A stretch of DNA of 45,995 nucleotides from Bacteroidota bacterium (GTDB lineage Bacteria; Bacteroidota; Ignavibacteria; Tepidaquicellales; Tepidaquicellaceae): positions 1 to 45,995 of the forward strand of contig JAFDZQ010000030.1 in NCBI GenBank assembly GCA_018266895.1, written 5' to 3'. Made by a program: the position numbers and the translations under genes. Under the pieces are notes generated by a model. The model made no database searches. It was not told the origin of the DNA and saw nothing but the letters and a program-made list of their open reading frames with translations. Shown in pieces: positions 27,760 through 37,450 of this stretch (the first letter of the stretch is position 1; every line of letters starts with the position of its first letter).

Positions 27760-30576
27760 ATGAAATTTAAGTTATTGTTACTTACATTGATTCTTGCAGT
27801 TTCGTGGATTGTTTATTCCGGATTTTCAGGAGGGGATGATGATCCAAGATGGAATCAGGATCCCAGGACAGCAGTAAATCTTTCAGGAGATTATAAACCT
27901 TTACCTGTTGTCTATTCTGAAATAAAGCAGTTCACAACTGAACCACGGACAACCATTACCCCAATAGGAGTTATGGTAACATATCCCAATGTAAGGGTTC
28001 ATCCATCAGCCACAAACGACTATTCACAGTCTGAAGTACCTATTGTCAGCAGTCCTGTCAACAGAAACATTTTGTTTGCGTCATCAAATGCTTATGTATT
28101 CAGCACTGGTCTGATCAATTCCGGAGTGTATGTATCATTAGACGGTGGAGTTACCTGGACAGGAACAGAAACACTTCCCGGCGCAGGTACAAATGATCAG
28201 CGCGGAGATCCGGGACCGATGATAGACAAAAACGGAGTATTTCTTTTTACTCACTTAACAAGTACGACAAATTTCGGAGCAGTGACCGGAATGGGAGCAA
28301 ACAGATCCATCAACAACGGAGCTACCTGGTCAACGACAGTTCAGGTATCAGCAGATGCAAATGCAGATAAGAATCTTGGCACTACGGACGATTCACCTTT
28401 AAGTCCTTATTACGGACAATCTTATTTCGCATGGACAAGTTTTTCAACTTCACCTGCAAACGGAAGGACTTCCAGGACATTGAATTCCGGAGTGACCTGG
28501 TCAGCTCCTTTGGTAGTAAACACAACTCCCGCAGGACATAATGCCCAGGGACACGATATGGCTGTGGGTCCGAACGGAGATGTCTATATCACCTGGACAG
28601 CGGGAGTAAGTTCGTCACCTTTTACGGAAGATTTTGTCGGATTTGCAAAATCAGTGAACGGCGGAGCATCTTATACTGCAAATGAAAATATTTTTGATGA
28701 TAACGGAAGCAGATCATCTTCATATAACGGCTGGGGAATTAGAACAAACGGTTTCCCGAGAATTGCTGTTGACAAAACAGGCGGAGTAAGAAACGGCTGG
28801 ATATATATTGTAGTCAGTCAGGTAAATCTTGCACCGGCAGGAACAGACGCAGATGTTGTACTTCACAGATCGTCAGACGGAGGCGTAACATGGTCAGGAG
28901 GTATCAGAGTTAATCAGGATGCACTGAACAACGGAAAAGTTCAATTCTTCCCGGCTGTTTGCGTGGATTCAGACGGAGGAGTTGATGTTGTATATTATGA
29001 CAACAGAAATTTCCCTTCAGTTGGAGATTCATGTTCAGTTTATATTTCCAGATCGCTCGACGGCGGTACAACCTGGGGAGATGTCAAGATCGCTGATCAC
29101 AATTTCAAGCCAAAGCAAATGTCACCATTCGGCGGCGGATATATGGGTGATTACATTGGCATCACACAGAGTATAGGAAAAGTCGTAGCAGTATGGATGG
29201 ATGACAAAGCTGCACCTGTAGGATCAAACAAACCAAGCTGCTGGGCAGGAGCGCTTGACATTTCAAAAAGCACGATATGCCAGGATTTTTCATCGGCAAC
29301 CTTTCCACCAAGCGATATGCTTCTGGAATTTACCGGAACACAATACTGGACAAGGCAGACACCAAGCGCTTATGCATCGGGCACAGGTTCGGCTAAGTTC
29401 GATTTCTGGACTGCATCAGCAGGAGTAACACAGTCTCTTGTAACATATAAATTTGCAGCAACAGCCGCAGGGACATATCTTACATTTGACAGATCATATT
29501 CCCCCTGGTTTACAAACAGAGATTCACTGATTATTGAAGTTTCAAATAACGGCGGAACAACTTACACCAATCTTGCAAGATTATGGGGTGATGAGGTCGG
29601 AGGAGCACCTTTGAACACAGTTGCAAGAATCAGTAATTTTACACCTACTTCAGGCGGTCAGTGGGCGCCTATGAATTTTGCTCTTCCCGCAGGAACTGAT
29701 AAAATAAGATTTAAAGCCGTAAGCGGATTCGGTAATAATCTATATCTGGACAATATATGTCTGCAGTCACTTGCAACTCCTGTCGCCAATACCTTATGCG
29801 CAATGCCTGAAGGATTTTACAGACCTAGTCCTCCGAGTGTCATTCCGGATACAATCAGAGTGTATCTTTACAGAACAGACTTTCCAAAGGTAGCAGTTGA
29901 TTCGGTAGTAAAAGTCCTTACAACTTTCGGATGCTTAACCGGCGGAGCTACATTCACAAATGCACTGAGTGGTAATTATTATCTCGGGTTTAAACACAGG
30001 AACACGATGAAAACCTTCAGCACAGCCGGGGGATTCGTTTACACAAGAGGAGCAAGTTTCACTCTCGATTTAATAAATAATTTAGCAGGAACATATCTGA
30101 ACAGTGAAAAGGCAATTTCAGGTAGTCCTTATTACGGATTGTATGGAGGAGATATTAATCAGGATGAGATTATTGACGGTTCGGATCTGAGCCTTGTTGA
30201 CAATGCCGCATTATCGGCATTATCAGGATATGTAAAGGAAGATGTAACCGGAGATAATTTCGCTGATGCTGATGATATATCTATAGTTGACAACAATCAG
30301 GGAGTAGTTATGGTCGGACCACCCGGAGCTGAACCAACCATAAATCCGAATGAATACGATCAGACTCCTGAATTCAAAACAGAAGCAGAAAGACAGAAAT
30401 ATGAAACAGGATTGAGAGCTAATTTAATAAATCAGGAAATTCTCTTTAAACAAAAACAGGAAAGAGATCTTCTGAATGAAAAATATAATTTCAAAAACAG
30501 AATCCCCTCAAAAGGAGCTGCTGAAAATATAAAAAAATATGATCCAAACAGTATAACAGGATTGGGCTGTCAGTAA
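27760..30576 (+). CDS. secreted Asp-box propeller protein with MAM-like, GFY and dockerin-like domains
   Basis: The 938-residue protein starts at an ATG preceded by AGAAAGGAAAA. The N-terminal hydrophobic segment ends near YSGFSGGDDDPRWNQDP. A propeller at about 40-500 carries Asp boxes (SLDGGVTWTG, SSDGGVTWSG, SLDGGTTWGD) and GDPGPMIDKNGVF. A MAM-like jelly-roll at about 506-670 ends in GFGNNLYLDNICLQ. The GFY module (684-797) contains EGFYRPSPP, DTIRVYLYRTDFP and NYYLGFKHRNTMKTFS. The dockerin-like loops are DINQDEIIDGSD and DVTGDNFADADD. After PPGAEPTINP comes a helical Lys/Glu/Gln-rich tail of about 75 residues. It has neither a T9SS domain nor recognisable sialidase catalytic residues. 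It is closest to the next gene (same signal, tail and layout). Confidence 0.88.
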   Translation: MKFKLLLLTLILAVSWIVYSGFSGGDDDPRWNQDPRTAVNLSGDYKPLPVVYSEIKQFTTEPRTTITPIGVMVTYPNVRVHPSATNDYSQSEVPIVSSPVNRNILFASSNAYVFSTGLINSGVYVSLDGGVTWTGTETLPGAGTNDQRGDPGPMIDKNGVFLFTHLTSTTNFGAVTGMGANRSINNGATWSTTVQVSADANADKNLGTTDDSPLSPYYGQSYFAWTSFSTSPANGRTSRTLNSGVTWSAPLVVNTTPAGHNAQGHDMAVGPNGDVYITWTAGVSSSPFTEDFVGFAKSVNGGASYTANENIFDDNGSRSSSYNGWGIRTNGFPRIAVDKTGGVRNGWIYIVVSQVNLAPAGTDADVVLHRSSDGGVTWSGGIRVNQDALNNGKVQFFPAVCVDSDGGVDVVYYDNRNFPSVGDSCSVYISRSLDGGTTWGDVKIADHNFKPKQMSPFGGGYMGDYIGITQSIGKVVAVWMDDKAAPVGSNKPSCWAGALDISKSTICQDFSSATFPPSDMLLEFTGTQYWTRQTPSAYASGTGSAKFDFWTASAGVTQSLVTYKFAATAAGTYLTFDRSYSPWFTNRDSLIIEVSNNGGTTYTNLARLWGDEVGGAPLNTVARISNFTPTSGGQWAPMNFALPAGTDKIRFKAVSGFGNNLYLDNICLQSLATPVANTLCAMPEGFYRPSPPSVIPDTIRVYLYRTDFPKVAVDSVVKVLTTFGCLTGGATFTNALSGNYYLGFKHRNTMKTFSTAGGFVYTRGASFTLDLINNLAGTYLNSEKAISGSPYYGLYGGDINQDEIIDGSDLSLVDNAALSALSGYVKEDVTGDNFADADDISIVDNNQGVVMVGPPGAEPTINPNEYDQTPEFKTEAERQKYETGLRANLINQEILFKQKQERDLLNEKYNFKNRIPSKGAAENIKKYDPNSITGLGCQ

Positions 30577-30597
30577 AAAGCAATTGATTCAAATATT

Positions 30598-30635
30598 AAA
30601 AAGACTGAAGAGAGAAATCTTTTCAGTCTTTTTTT
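30598..30635 (+). terminator. array terminator, copy 1
   Basis: AAAAAGACTGAAGAGA and TCTTTTCAGTCTTTTT form a long stem, with one G-U pair, capped by a GAAA tetraloop and followed by a T tract. The core is nearly identical to the terminators at 33561 and 37451. Confidence 0.93.
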
Positions 30636-30649
30636 CTGTATAAATTATG

Positions 30650-30657
30650 TAACTTAG
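30650..30657 (+). promoter_or_regulatory. candidate Bacteroidota-type -7 element TAACTTAG
   Basis: TAACTTAG lies 44 bp before the 30694 start and 15 bp after the terminator T tract. A similar TAACTTGC lies 14 bp after the T tract that precedes the 37566 gene. It loosely fits the TAnnTTTG consensus, and the T tract could serve as the upstream element. Weak evidence. Confidence 0.25.
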
Positions 30658-30693
30658 CCCTTTTATTAATTTAATCTAAAGAAAGGGTGATAC

Positions 30694-33540
30694 ATGAGAT
30701 TCAAACTTCTTTTATTTACTGTTCTTCTTACTTTTTCCTATCTCATTTACTCGGGTTTTTCATCGGGTGATGAAAGCCCCAGATGGAATCCGGATCCAAT
30801 GACCCGAATCAATTCAGGTAACGTCTTTCAGGAATATACTCCATTGCCTCAGCAGGATTATATTAACCCTGTAGTCAATGAACCTGCATTTTTTAATACA
30901 CCAATGGGTGTGTTAGTAGTAAATTCAGCTTTCAGGGTTCACCCGATTTCAGCGGGACATCAGACTGAGGTTCCTATCACAAGACATCCTACAAATCCTC
31001 TGATAATGTTCGGATCAGCAAATACTTCAAGAGGAGGAAATTTCAGTACAGGCTGGTATGTGACAACAGACGGCGGCACATCATGGTTTGGAAATGATAC
31101 GTTGTTTTCATCTGCAGGTACTCCTGTTTTTAATTTCGGAGATCCGGGTCCGCTTATTGACAGAAACGGCAGATTCATAAATTCATACATAACTTTATCA
31201 GGTCAGATAGGTGCATCCTGGTCAACCAATAACGGAGTCAACTGGTCAACTACAGTCGCACTGCCGGGTTCGACTTCAAGTTCTGACAAAAATTTATCCG
31301 CTACAGACGATGCTCCTTCAAGCGCCTTTTACGGAAGGAGTTATACATTCTACACGGAATTCTCGGGTGCTTTAGTTAACAGAATTGCAGGATCATACAC
31401 TACTAACGGAGGAGTCAACTGGTCAACAGTGGCTGCTGTAAGTCCGTTAGCAGTTTCGGGATCGAATTATTTTCATCAGGGAGCTGATGTTAAATGCGGA
31501 CCTAACGGAGAAGTATATGTCGTATGGACATGCGCTGATGCTGACATTAGTCCATATACTGAAGATTCTCTGGGATTTGCAAAATCCACTAACGGCGGAG
31601 TAAGCTGGACAATTGCAACCAATCATGCAGCAAATGTCAACGGAAACAGAACCTTTAATATGCTTAACGGGATAAGGGTTGCAGGATTTCCAAGAATAGA
31701 TGTTGACAGAACATGCGGACCCAGAGCCGGCTGGATTTATGTTGTAGTCGGTGAAAAAAATCCCGGTGTTGCGGGCGATGTGTCTGACATTGTACTTTAC
31801 AGATCGACAAACGGGGGCACTTCATGGCTTCCCGGAGTCAGAGTTAATCAGGATGCATTCGGAAACGGCAAGAAACAATACATGTCTGCAATAAGAGTTG
31901 ACGAGTCCGGCGGGGTAAATGTTGTCTATTATGATACAAGAAACTCACCGTCGAATGACTCATCAGAAGTTTATCTTTCAAGGTCGGTCGACGGAGGTGC
32001 GACATTTACTGATATAAAGGTTGGAAATAAATTCAGACACGGGCCAACCGGAATTGCAGGAGTAAATACACAGTATGCCGGTGACTATATTGGTATTACT
32101 TCAGCACTTATAGAAGGCAATCCTGTAAACGGAAATCAGAGAATCTGGCCTTACTGGATGTCAAACGCTTCCGGAGTTTATAATGCATGGACTGCGAAAG
32201 TAGAAGTGACACCAACCAATCCATGTCCCGGTTGTCAGGATTTTTCATCTTCAGCATTCACACCGGATTATTATTCATTATTATATACAGGTACTCAATA
32301 CTGGAGCAGAGCTCCACAAAGCGCTTATGGCGCAGGAACAGGATCAGCAATGTTTAATTTTTATAATGCAACTGCAGGGAATGATCAGTCTCTGATAACT
32401 GATTTTCAGGCGGTACCGTCCGGTTATTATGTAACTTTTGATGAGGCTTATGCGCCTTATTCGCCTTCATTCGGACCCGATACACTTATTGTTCAGTCTT
32501 CAACAAACGGAGGCACTTCATATTCCACTCTCGCCATACTTCTTGGAAAAGGTGACGGAAGCGGTGATTTAAATACTGCTCCGGCAACAACTTCCTCATA
32601 TGTTCCTGCAAATAACCAATGGGCATCAAAAATATATAATTTGCCTCTGGGAACAAACAGGATCAGAATGAGAGCTAAAAGCGGTTTCGGGAATAATCTA
32701 TATTTAGATAACATATGTATTCAGGCACTCACACCGGCTGTAACTAATTCTATTTGTTGCGTACCGGAAGGTTTCTACAGAGCCACACCTTTCCCGCAGG
32801 CAATACCCGATACTGTCAGAGCTTATCTGTACAGAACTGATTTTCCGAACATAGCAGTTGATTCTTCAGTTTCTTACTTACTGGCAGGCGGATGTTTATC
32901 CGGTCCTGTTTTCCCGAAAGCTCTTAACGGTAATTATTACCTCGCCTTGAGACACAGAAATACAATGAAAACCTGGAGTGCTGCCGGCGGATTTGCTTAT
33001 GTAAGAGGTTCATCCTTTAGCAGAGATTTTATTAATAATCTGGCACAGACTTATCTGAACAGTGAAAAACTAATTGATCCTCAGCCCTTCTATGGAATGT
33101 ACAGCGGTGACATAAATCAGGATGAGACCATAGACGGATCAGATCTCAGTCTTGCTGATAACGGAGCATTTTCCTCGATTTCCGGATATGTAAGGGAAGA
33201 TGTTAACGGTGATAATTTTGTTGATGCATCAGATGTATCTATAGTGGATAACAATGTAGGTGTATCAATGGTAGGACCTCCGGGAGCAGCACCGTCATTT
33301 AATCCGAATGAAATTGACATATCGCCTGAATTTAAAACTGATTCAGAAAGAATGAAGTTTGAGTCAGCAAAGGAAAAGATAGAAAAATGGAATTCAGATG
33401 CAAAGGAAAAACTTGCTTTGGAAAAACAGCAAAAAGACTTACTCAATGAAAAATATAATTTCAGCAAGAGAATTCCTTCTGACGGGGTTATGGAAAATAA
33501 AGATAAACCAAAAAGCAACTCAGGGTTCGGAAGTCACTAA
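30694..33540 (+). CDS. secreted Asp-box propeller protein with MAM-like, GFY and dockerin-like domains
   Basis: The 948-residue protein starts at an ATG preceded by AAAGAAAGGGTGATAC. The N-terminal hydrophobic segment leads into SGDESPRWNPDP, as in the gene before it. The propeller (about 45-505) has Asp boxes TTDGGTSWFG, STNGGTSW and SVDGGATF, plus AGDYIGITS. The MAM-like domain (512-679) ends GFGNNLYLDNIC; it has a GKGDGSGDLNTAP loop also found in the 40240 protein. The GFY module (690-803) contains EGFYRATPF, NYYLALRHRNTMKTWS and YVRGSSFSRD. The Ca loops are DINQDETIDGSD and DVNGDNFVDASD. The tail has SPEFKTDSERMKFES, a Lys/Glu-rich helix and LLNEKYNFSKRIPSDG, very like the tail of the preceding protein. 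There is no T9SS domain. Ligand and activity are unknown. Confidence 0.88.
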   Translation: MRFKLLLFTVLLTFSYLIYSGFSSGDESPRWNPDPMTRINSGNVFQEYTPLPQQDYINPVVNEPAFFNTPMGVLVVNSAFRVHPISAGHQTEVPITRHPTNPLIMFGSANTSRGGNFSTGWYVTTDGGTSWFGNDTLFSSAGTPVFNFGDPGPLIDRNGRFINSYITLSGQIGASWSTNNGVNWSTTVALPGSTSSSDKNLSATDDAPSSAFYGRSYTFYTEFSGALVNRIAGSYTTNGGVNWSTVAAVSPLAVSGSNYFHQGADVKCGPNGEVYVVWTCADADISPYTEDSLGFAKSTNGGVSWTIATNHAANVNGNRTFNMLNGIRVAGFPRIDVDRTCGPRAGWIYVVVGEKNPGVAGDVSDIVLYRSTNGGTSWLPGVRVNQDAFGNGKKQYMSAIRVDESGGVNVVYYDTRNSPSNDSSEVYLSRSVDGGATFTDIKVGNKFRHGPTGIAGVNTQYAGDYIGITSALIEGNPVNGNQRIWPYWMSNASGVYNAWTAKVEVTPTNPCPGCQDFSSSAFTPDYYSLLYTGTQYWSRAPQSAYGAGTGSAMFNFYNATAGNDQSLITDFQAVPSGYYVTFDEAYAPYSPSFGPDTLIVQSSTNGGTSYSTLAILLGKGDGSGDLNTAPATTSSYVPANNQWASKIYNLPLGTNRIRMRAKSGFGNNLYLDNICIQALTPAVTNSICCVPEGFYRATPFPQAIPDTVRAYLYRTDFPNIAVDSSVSYLLAGGCLSGPVFPKALNGNYYLALRHRNTMKTWSAAGGFAYVRGSSFSRDFINNLAQTYLNSEKLIDPQPFYGMYSGDINQDETIDGSDLSLADNGAFSSISGYVREDVNGDNFVDASDVSIVDNNVGVSMVGPPGAAPSFNPNEIDISPEFKTDSERMKFESAKEKIEKWNSDAKEKLALEKQQKDLLNEKYNFSKRIPSDGVMENKDKPKSNSGFGSH

Positions 33541-33560
33541 AATCTTTTTAAATTAATATT

Positions 33561-33597
33561 AAAAGACTGAAGAGAGAAATCTTTTCAGTCTTTTTTT
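33561..33597 (+). terminator. array terminator, copy 2
   Basis: AAAAGACTGAAGAGA, loop GAAA, TCTTTTCAGTC and T7. The core is the same as at 30598, with differences only at the edges. Confidence 0.93.
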
Positions 33598-33693
33598 ATT
33601 TCAGATCAAAGTATTTTATTTTAGATGACAAAAATTCACACAGATAATTTCAATTAGCCGGGCAAACCGTTCGAAAACAGGTCTAAGAAAAAA

Positions 33694-33797
33694 CCTCAAA
33701 GTCTCCAAGTCCCAAAGAATTATACTTAAAAGATTTTATATTCAGGTCTTTGCTTTCATACATTCTGGGGGTTTGGGAAAGAGGAGAGTTTTGAGAC
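33694..33797. repeat. imperfect inverted repeat (possible degenerate mobile or dispersed element)
   Basis: The left arm CCTCAAAGTCTCCAAGTCCC (33694-33713, continuing AAAG) is matched on the other strand by the right arm at 33772-33797. The right arm contains TTTGGGA, GGAGA and TTTTGAGAC. The arms are about 25 nt, with mismatches, around a spacer of about 54 nt. It could be a remnant of a small repeat element; no second copy is seen in the window. Confidence 0.35.
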
Positions 33798-33971
33798 AAG
33801 CTGTCTAAAGGAGGGCATGCCTCTACTAAAGCGGGCAGGGCAGGGTTAGATTTAAACGTTTATGTATATTTGCCTTCAGATACAGATTTTAATAATTATT
33901 AGTTCATTTCAAAAGTATTGTACGGATGCAGAAAGTTATGTATACAATATTCAAAATGAACATTTTATATG

Positions 33972-33985
33972 AACAAAATTTTGTT
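33972..33985. promoter_or_regulatory. 14-bp palindrome upstream of the 34033 gene
   Basis: AACAAAATTTTGTT is a perfect palindrome 47 bp before the start codon, a reasonable place for an operator. It is A/T-only apart from two bases, so chance is a real alternative. Confidence 0.22.
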
Positions 33986-34032
33986 TATCTTATTTACCTA
34001 AAAATTTTTATCAAACCAAAATTTTAATTAAA

Positions 34033-37000
34033 ATGAAGAAAGTCTTTTCTTTGTTCCTCTTTTCTGTGCTCGGCATATTTCTGTTTATGGGACAAAAGTC
34101 CATAAACAAACCCGAGAAATGGAGTCTTGATCCTCAGCAAACAGGAATTTACGATCCAAACGTAATATCAAATGCTCCGCTTCCGCAGGAGTATGATTAT
34201 GTCAATTCCAATTCAGTCACAAAATACATAAGCAGTCCGAATGGCGTTTATGCAGTTGCACCGAATTTCAGAATATTACCCAGAGCGGGGAGTTATCAGT
34301 CAGAGGTCATAATATGCAGGCATCCCCTGAATCCTCTTATCATGTTTGGTTCTTCCAATGCCATTAACAATACAGGAACTCTTTTCATCAGTGAAGGTGT
34401 ATATGTTACTACAAACGGAGGAGTTAACTGGTTTGGAAGCGATACATTGCAGGGCGCTCCGATTGGCAATCACGGCGGAGATCCGGGTCCGACTATTGAT
34501 AAAAACGGTGTAATGATAATGTCACATCTCGGGTACAGCACCAGCGGAATGTTTGCAAATTATTCCACAAACAACGGCGCGACATGGTCTTCCACTTATA
34601 CAATAGCTACAGGTTCACAGGATAAGAATTTTGCCACAACAGATGACGCTCCGTCCAGTGCTTTTTACGGAAGGTCTTATGTTGTCTGGTCTTTATTTTC
34701 AGTCAGCAGTCCTCCTATTGCAGTTTCCTACACAACAAACAGCGGTGTAACATGGTCAGCTGCCGCACAGATCAATACTTCCGTTGCAGGTCACTATTCA
34801 CAGGGATGTGATGCAAGAGTCGGACCTAACGGTGAAGTATATGTTGTATGGGCAGCACCGAATACATCCGCATCAAATGTCGAGGATTTTGCAGGATTTG
34901 CCAAATCGGTAAACGGCGGAGTTACATGGACGGTTACAAATAATGCTTATGACATGAACGGTATCCGCGGTACTTTCCCTACAAAAAACAACATAAGAAC
35001 AAACGGTTTCACCAGAATAGATGTTGACAGAAGCGGCGGTGCGAGAAACGGATGGATTTATGTAGTTGCTTCAGAAAGAAATCTGGCTCCTGCAGGTTCT
35101 GATCCGGATGTAGTGCTGCATAAATCAACAGACGGTGGAGTTACCTGGTCAGCAGGTGTAAGAGTTAATCAGGATCCGCTGAATAACGGGAAGTATCAAT
35201 TCTTCCCTGCAATTAGAGTTGATGAAACCGGCGGGGTAAACATTGTTTATTATGATGACAGAAATACTGCATCGGATTCGAGTGAAATTTATATGTCACG
35301 ATCGATTGACGGAGGCATTACTTTCTCAGATGTATTAGTTAGTGATCACAGATTTCAGCCGAAAACAATCAATGTATCAGGAGTTGCAACTGGATACATG
35401 GGCGATTATATAGGAATAACTTCAGGCAATGGTAAAATCTGGCCGATATGGATGGATGATGTTACAGGAATTTCTCAGGCATGGACAACTTCAATTGATT
35501 TAGGTCCTGGCATTACACATATTCCGCTGCCAAATACAGAGCAGCTTTCAGGTAACTATGCTGTAAACTGTGTAATAACTCCATCCGGCTCAGGTATTAA
35601 TCCTTCGCTGACTAAATTGTTGTGGTCAAGAAACAACTTGACGGTAACTGACAGTCTGCTGATGACAAATTCCGGCGGAAATAACTGGACTGCTAATATA
35701 CCTGCAAACGGTGCTTCCGCAACATACAGATATTATATAAAAACAACAGACAGTCTTAACAGGACATCTGTTTCACCTGCCGGAGCGCCATCTGTGCTTA
35801 ACTCATTCATTGCACAGTTGGATGTTACAAAACCGGTGATTGTGCATACTGCTCTCGGTAATCAGCCAAAGCCGAACTGGCCTTCGACGGTCTCAGCTAC
35901 TGTAACAGACAATCTAGGACTTGATTCAGTATGGGTAAAATGGTATAAGAATACACCGACACCCGTTAAACAATTTAAACTTATCAACGGAGGCGGAAGC
36001 AGTTTCAGTGCTGCTTTTAATTCTCTGAATTCAGATGTAGTGATAGGAGATAATATTTATTACAGAATTTTTGCACAGGATAACTCTCTTGCACATAACA
36101 CAGACTCTACTTCATTGTACTCATTTCAGATTATTGATCAGATATTGTGCGAGGATTTTACATCCGCAACATTTGTTCCCGCAAACTGGAGTCTGGAATA
36201 CACCGGAACACTTTACTGGACGAGAAATGCTGTCAGCGGTTACGGAGCAGGAAGCGGATCAGCAAAGTTTGATTTCTGGTCTGCATCTTCAGGAACAGTA
36301 CAGTCTATGGTATCACTGACTTTCGGCAGTTCAGTAGCAGGAGATTCCCTTAAATTTGATCATGCTTATGCGCCATACACGAACGGAACGACAGATTCAC
36401 TTGAAATACAGACATCCACAAACGGCGGCACTACTTATACTTCATTGATCAGAATGTGGGGAAACAATACTTCAGGAAATCTGAACACTGTAGCAGCATC
36501 CGGTTCGATATTTACACCAACTGCAGCTCAGTGGGCGACTAAAAAATATTCACTGCCCGTGGGCACGAATAAAGTGAAATTCAGAGCAAGAAGCGGTTTC
36601 GGAAATAATCTTTACCTGGATAATATCTGCAAAACCAGCAGCGTTATACCGCCTTCCACATCAGCAATAACTTTTGCGACACAGGGATATCATAATGTAT
36701 TTACCAACAGGCTGAACATAAAAGATACTGCAAGATTTTATCTGAGAAATATTAATTCTCCTTATGCGATTGTTGATTCAGGAAAGACAACAGTTGATTC
36801 AGTCACTTACACCGCAACCGTAACTTTTGCAAACGCTCCTTCGGGGACATATTACATAGTAGTTAAAGGAAGAAATTTACTTGAGACATGGAGCAAAGCT
36901 GGAGGAGAAGTTTATACAAGAGGTACACCTTTCACTTATAACTTTACGACTGCAGCAGCTCAGGCATACAACAGCAACATTAAACTAGTCGGATCGAAAT

Positions 37001-37371
37001 ATTGTAATTACAACGGAGATTTAAATCAGGACGGTATCATAGACGTTTCAGATGTAAGCTTAGTTGATAATGCATCATTTAACGGGCTGACCGGTTATGT
37101 TACAGAGGATGTTACAGGCGATTACTATGTTGATGTATCTGATGTTTCGATAGTTGATAATAACAGCTTTTCTGGTGTACAGGTAGCAGCTCCTCCCGGA
37201 GCAGTCGTGATCAGCAAACGATCAGATTCCAGGAACGGAAATGTTAATAATGCTGTATCAAAGAAGCCCGCAGAAGGAAAGAATTACGAAACGGGGAAAA
37301 AAGAGATTATTAACAAGGATAATAATATCGGAAAAGAGAACCCGGCTAAAAATAATGATTTAAAAAAGTAA
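34033..37371 (+). CDS. secreted Asp-box propeller protein with Ig-like repeats, MAM-like, GFY and dockerin-like domains
   Basis: The 1112-residue protein is the close paralog of the first array gene. The signal MKKVFSLFLFSVLGIFLFMG is followed by QKSINKPEKW, matching QKSQDRPEKW there. The propeller (about 45-490) has TTNGGVNWFG, STDGGVTWSAG, SIDGGITFSD and MGDYIGITSGNGKIWP. Two Ig-like repeats (490-700) are nearly identical to those of the first gene, with VWVKWYKNTPTPVKQFKLIN shared exactly. The MAM-like domain is at 704-866 and the GFY module at 876-993 (DTARFYLRNINSPYAIVDSG). The dockerin-like loops are DLNQDGIIDVSD and DVTGDYYVDVSD. The tail is Lys/Asn-rich and ends DLKK, like the first gene. 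It lacks that gene's Pro hinge and nidogen-like insert. There is no T9SS domain. Confidence 0.88.
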   Translation: MKKVFSLFLFSVLGIFLFMGQKSINKPEKWSLDPQQTGIYDPNVISNAPLPQEYDYVNSNSVTKYISSPNGVYAVAPNFRILPRAGSYQSEVIICRHPLNPLIMFGSSNAINNTGTLFISEGVYVTTNGGVNWFGSDTLQGAPIGNHGGDPGPTIDKNGVMIMSHLGYSTSGMFANYSTNNGATWSSTYTIATGSQDKNFATTDDAPSSAFYGRSYVVWSLFSVSSPPIAVSYTTNSGVTWSAAAQINTSVAGHYSQGCDARVGPNGEVYVVWAAPNTSASNVEDFAGFAKSVNGGVTWTVTNNAYDMNGIRGTFPTKNNIRTNGFTRIDVDRSGGARNGWIYVVASERNLAPAGSDPDVVLHKSTDGGVTWSAGVRVNQDPLNNGKYQFFPAIRVDETGGVNIVYYDDRNTASDSSEIYMSRSIDGGITFSDVLVSDHRFQPKTINVSGVATGYMGDYIGITSGNGKIWPIWMDDVTGISQAWTTSIDLGPGITHIPLPNTEQLSGNYAVNCVITPSGSGINPSLTKLLWSRNNLTVTDSLLMTNSGGNNWTANIPANGASATYRYYIKTTDSLNRTSVSPAGAPSVLNSFIAQLDVTKPVIVHTALGNQPKPNWPSTVSATVTDNLGLDSVWVKWYKNTPTPVKQFKLINGGGSSFSAAFNSLNSDVVIGDNIYYRIFAQDNSLAHNTDSTSLYSFQIIDQILCEDFTSATFVPANWSLEYTGTLYWTRNAVSGYGAGSGSAKFDFWSASSGTVQSMVSLTFGSSVAGDSLKFDHAYAPYTNGTTDSLEIQTSTNGGTTYTSLIRMWGNNTSGNLNTVAASGSIFTPTAAQWATKKYSLPVGTNKVKFRARSGFGNNLYLDNICKTSSVIPPSTSAITFATQGYHNVFTNRLNIKDTARFYLRNINSPYAIVDSGKTTVDSVTYTATVTFANAPSGTYYIVVKGRNLLETWSKAGGEVYTRGTPFTYNFTTAAAQAYNSNIKLVGSKYCNYNGDLNQDGIIDVSDVSLVDNASFNGLTGYVTEDVTGDYYVDVSDVSIVDNNSFSGVQVAAPPGAVVISKRSDSRNGNVNNAVSKKPAEGKNYETGKKEIINKDNNIGKENPAKNNDLKK

Positions 37372-37450
37372 TTTTGAAATATCTTATTTCAGAAAAGAAA
37401 ATTTATTTAATCTATAATTAAGATATTTTTTAACAGGTAAATATTTAAAT

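Larger units (their letters stand above)
33541..34032. other. intergenic region with terminator, imperfect inverted repeat and palindrome
   Basis: This is the longest spacer inside the array. It contains the array terminator, an imperfect inverted repeat at 33694-33797 and a 14-bp palindrome near the next gene. I see no ORF worth reporting. The next gene probably has its own promoter here. Confidence 0.55.

Noticed and set aside
33972-33985. Treating the AACAAAATTTTGTT palindrome as a strong operator finding
   Set aside because: It is short and almost entirely A/T in A/T-rich DNA, so chance is likely. It is kept only as a low-confidence feature.
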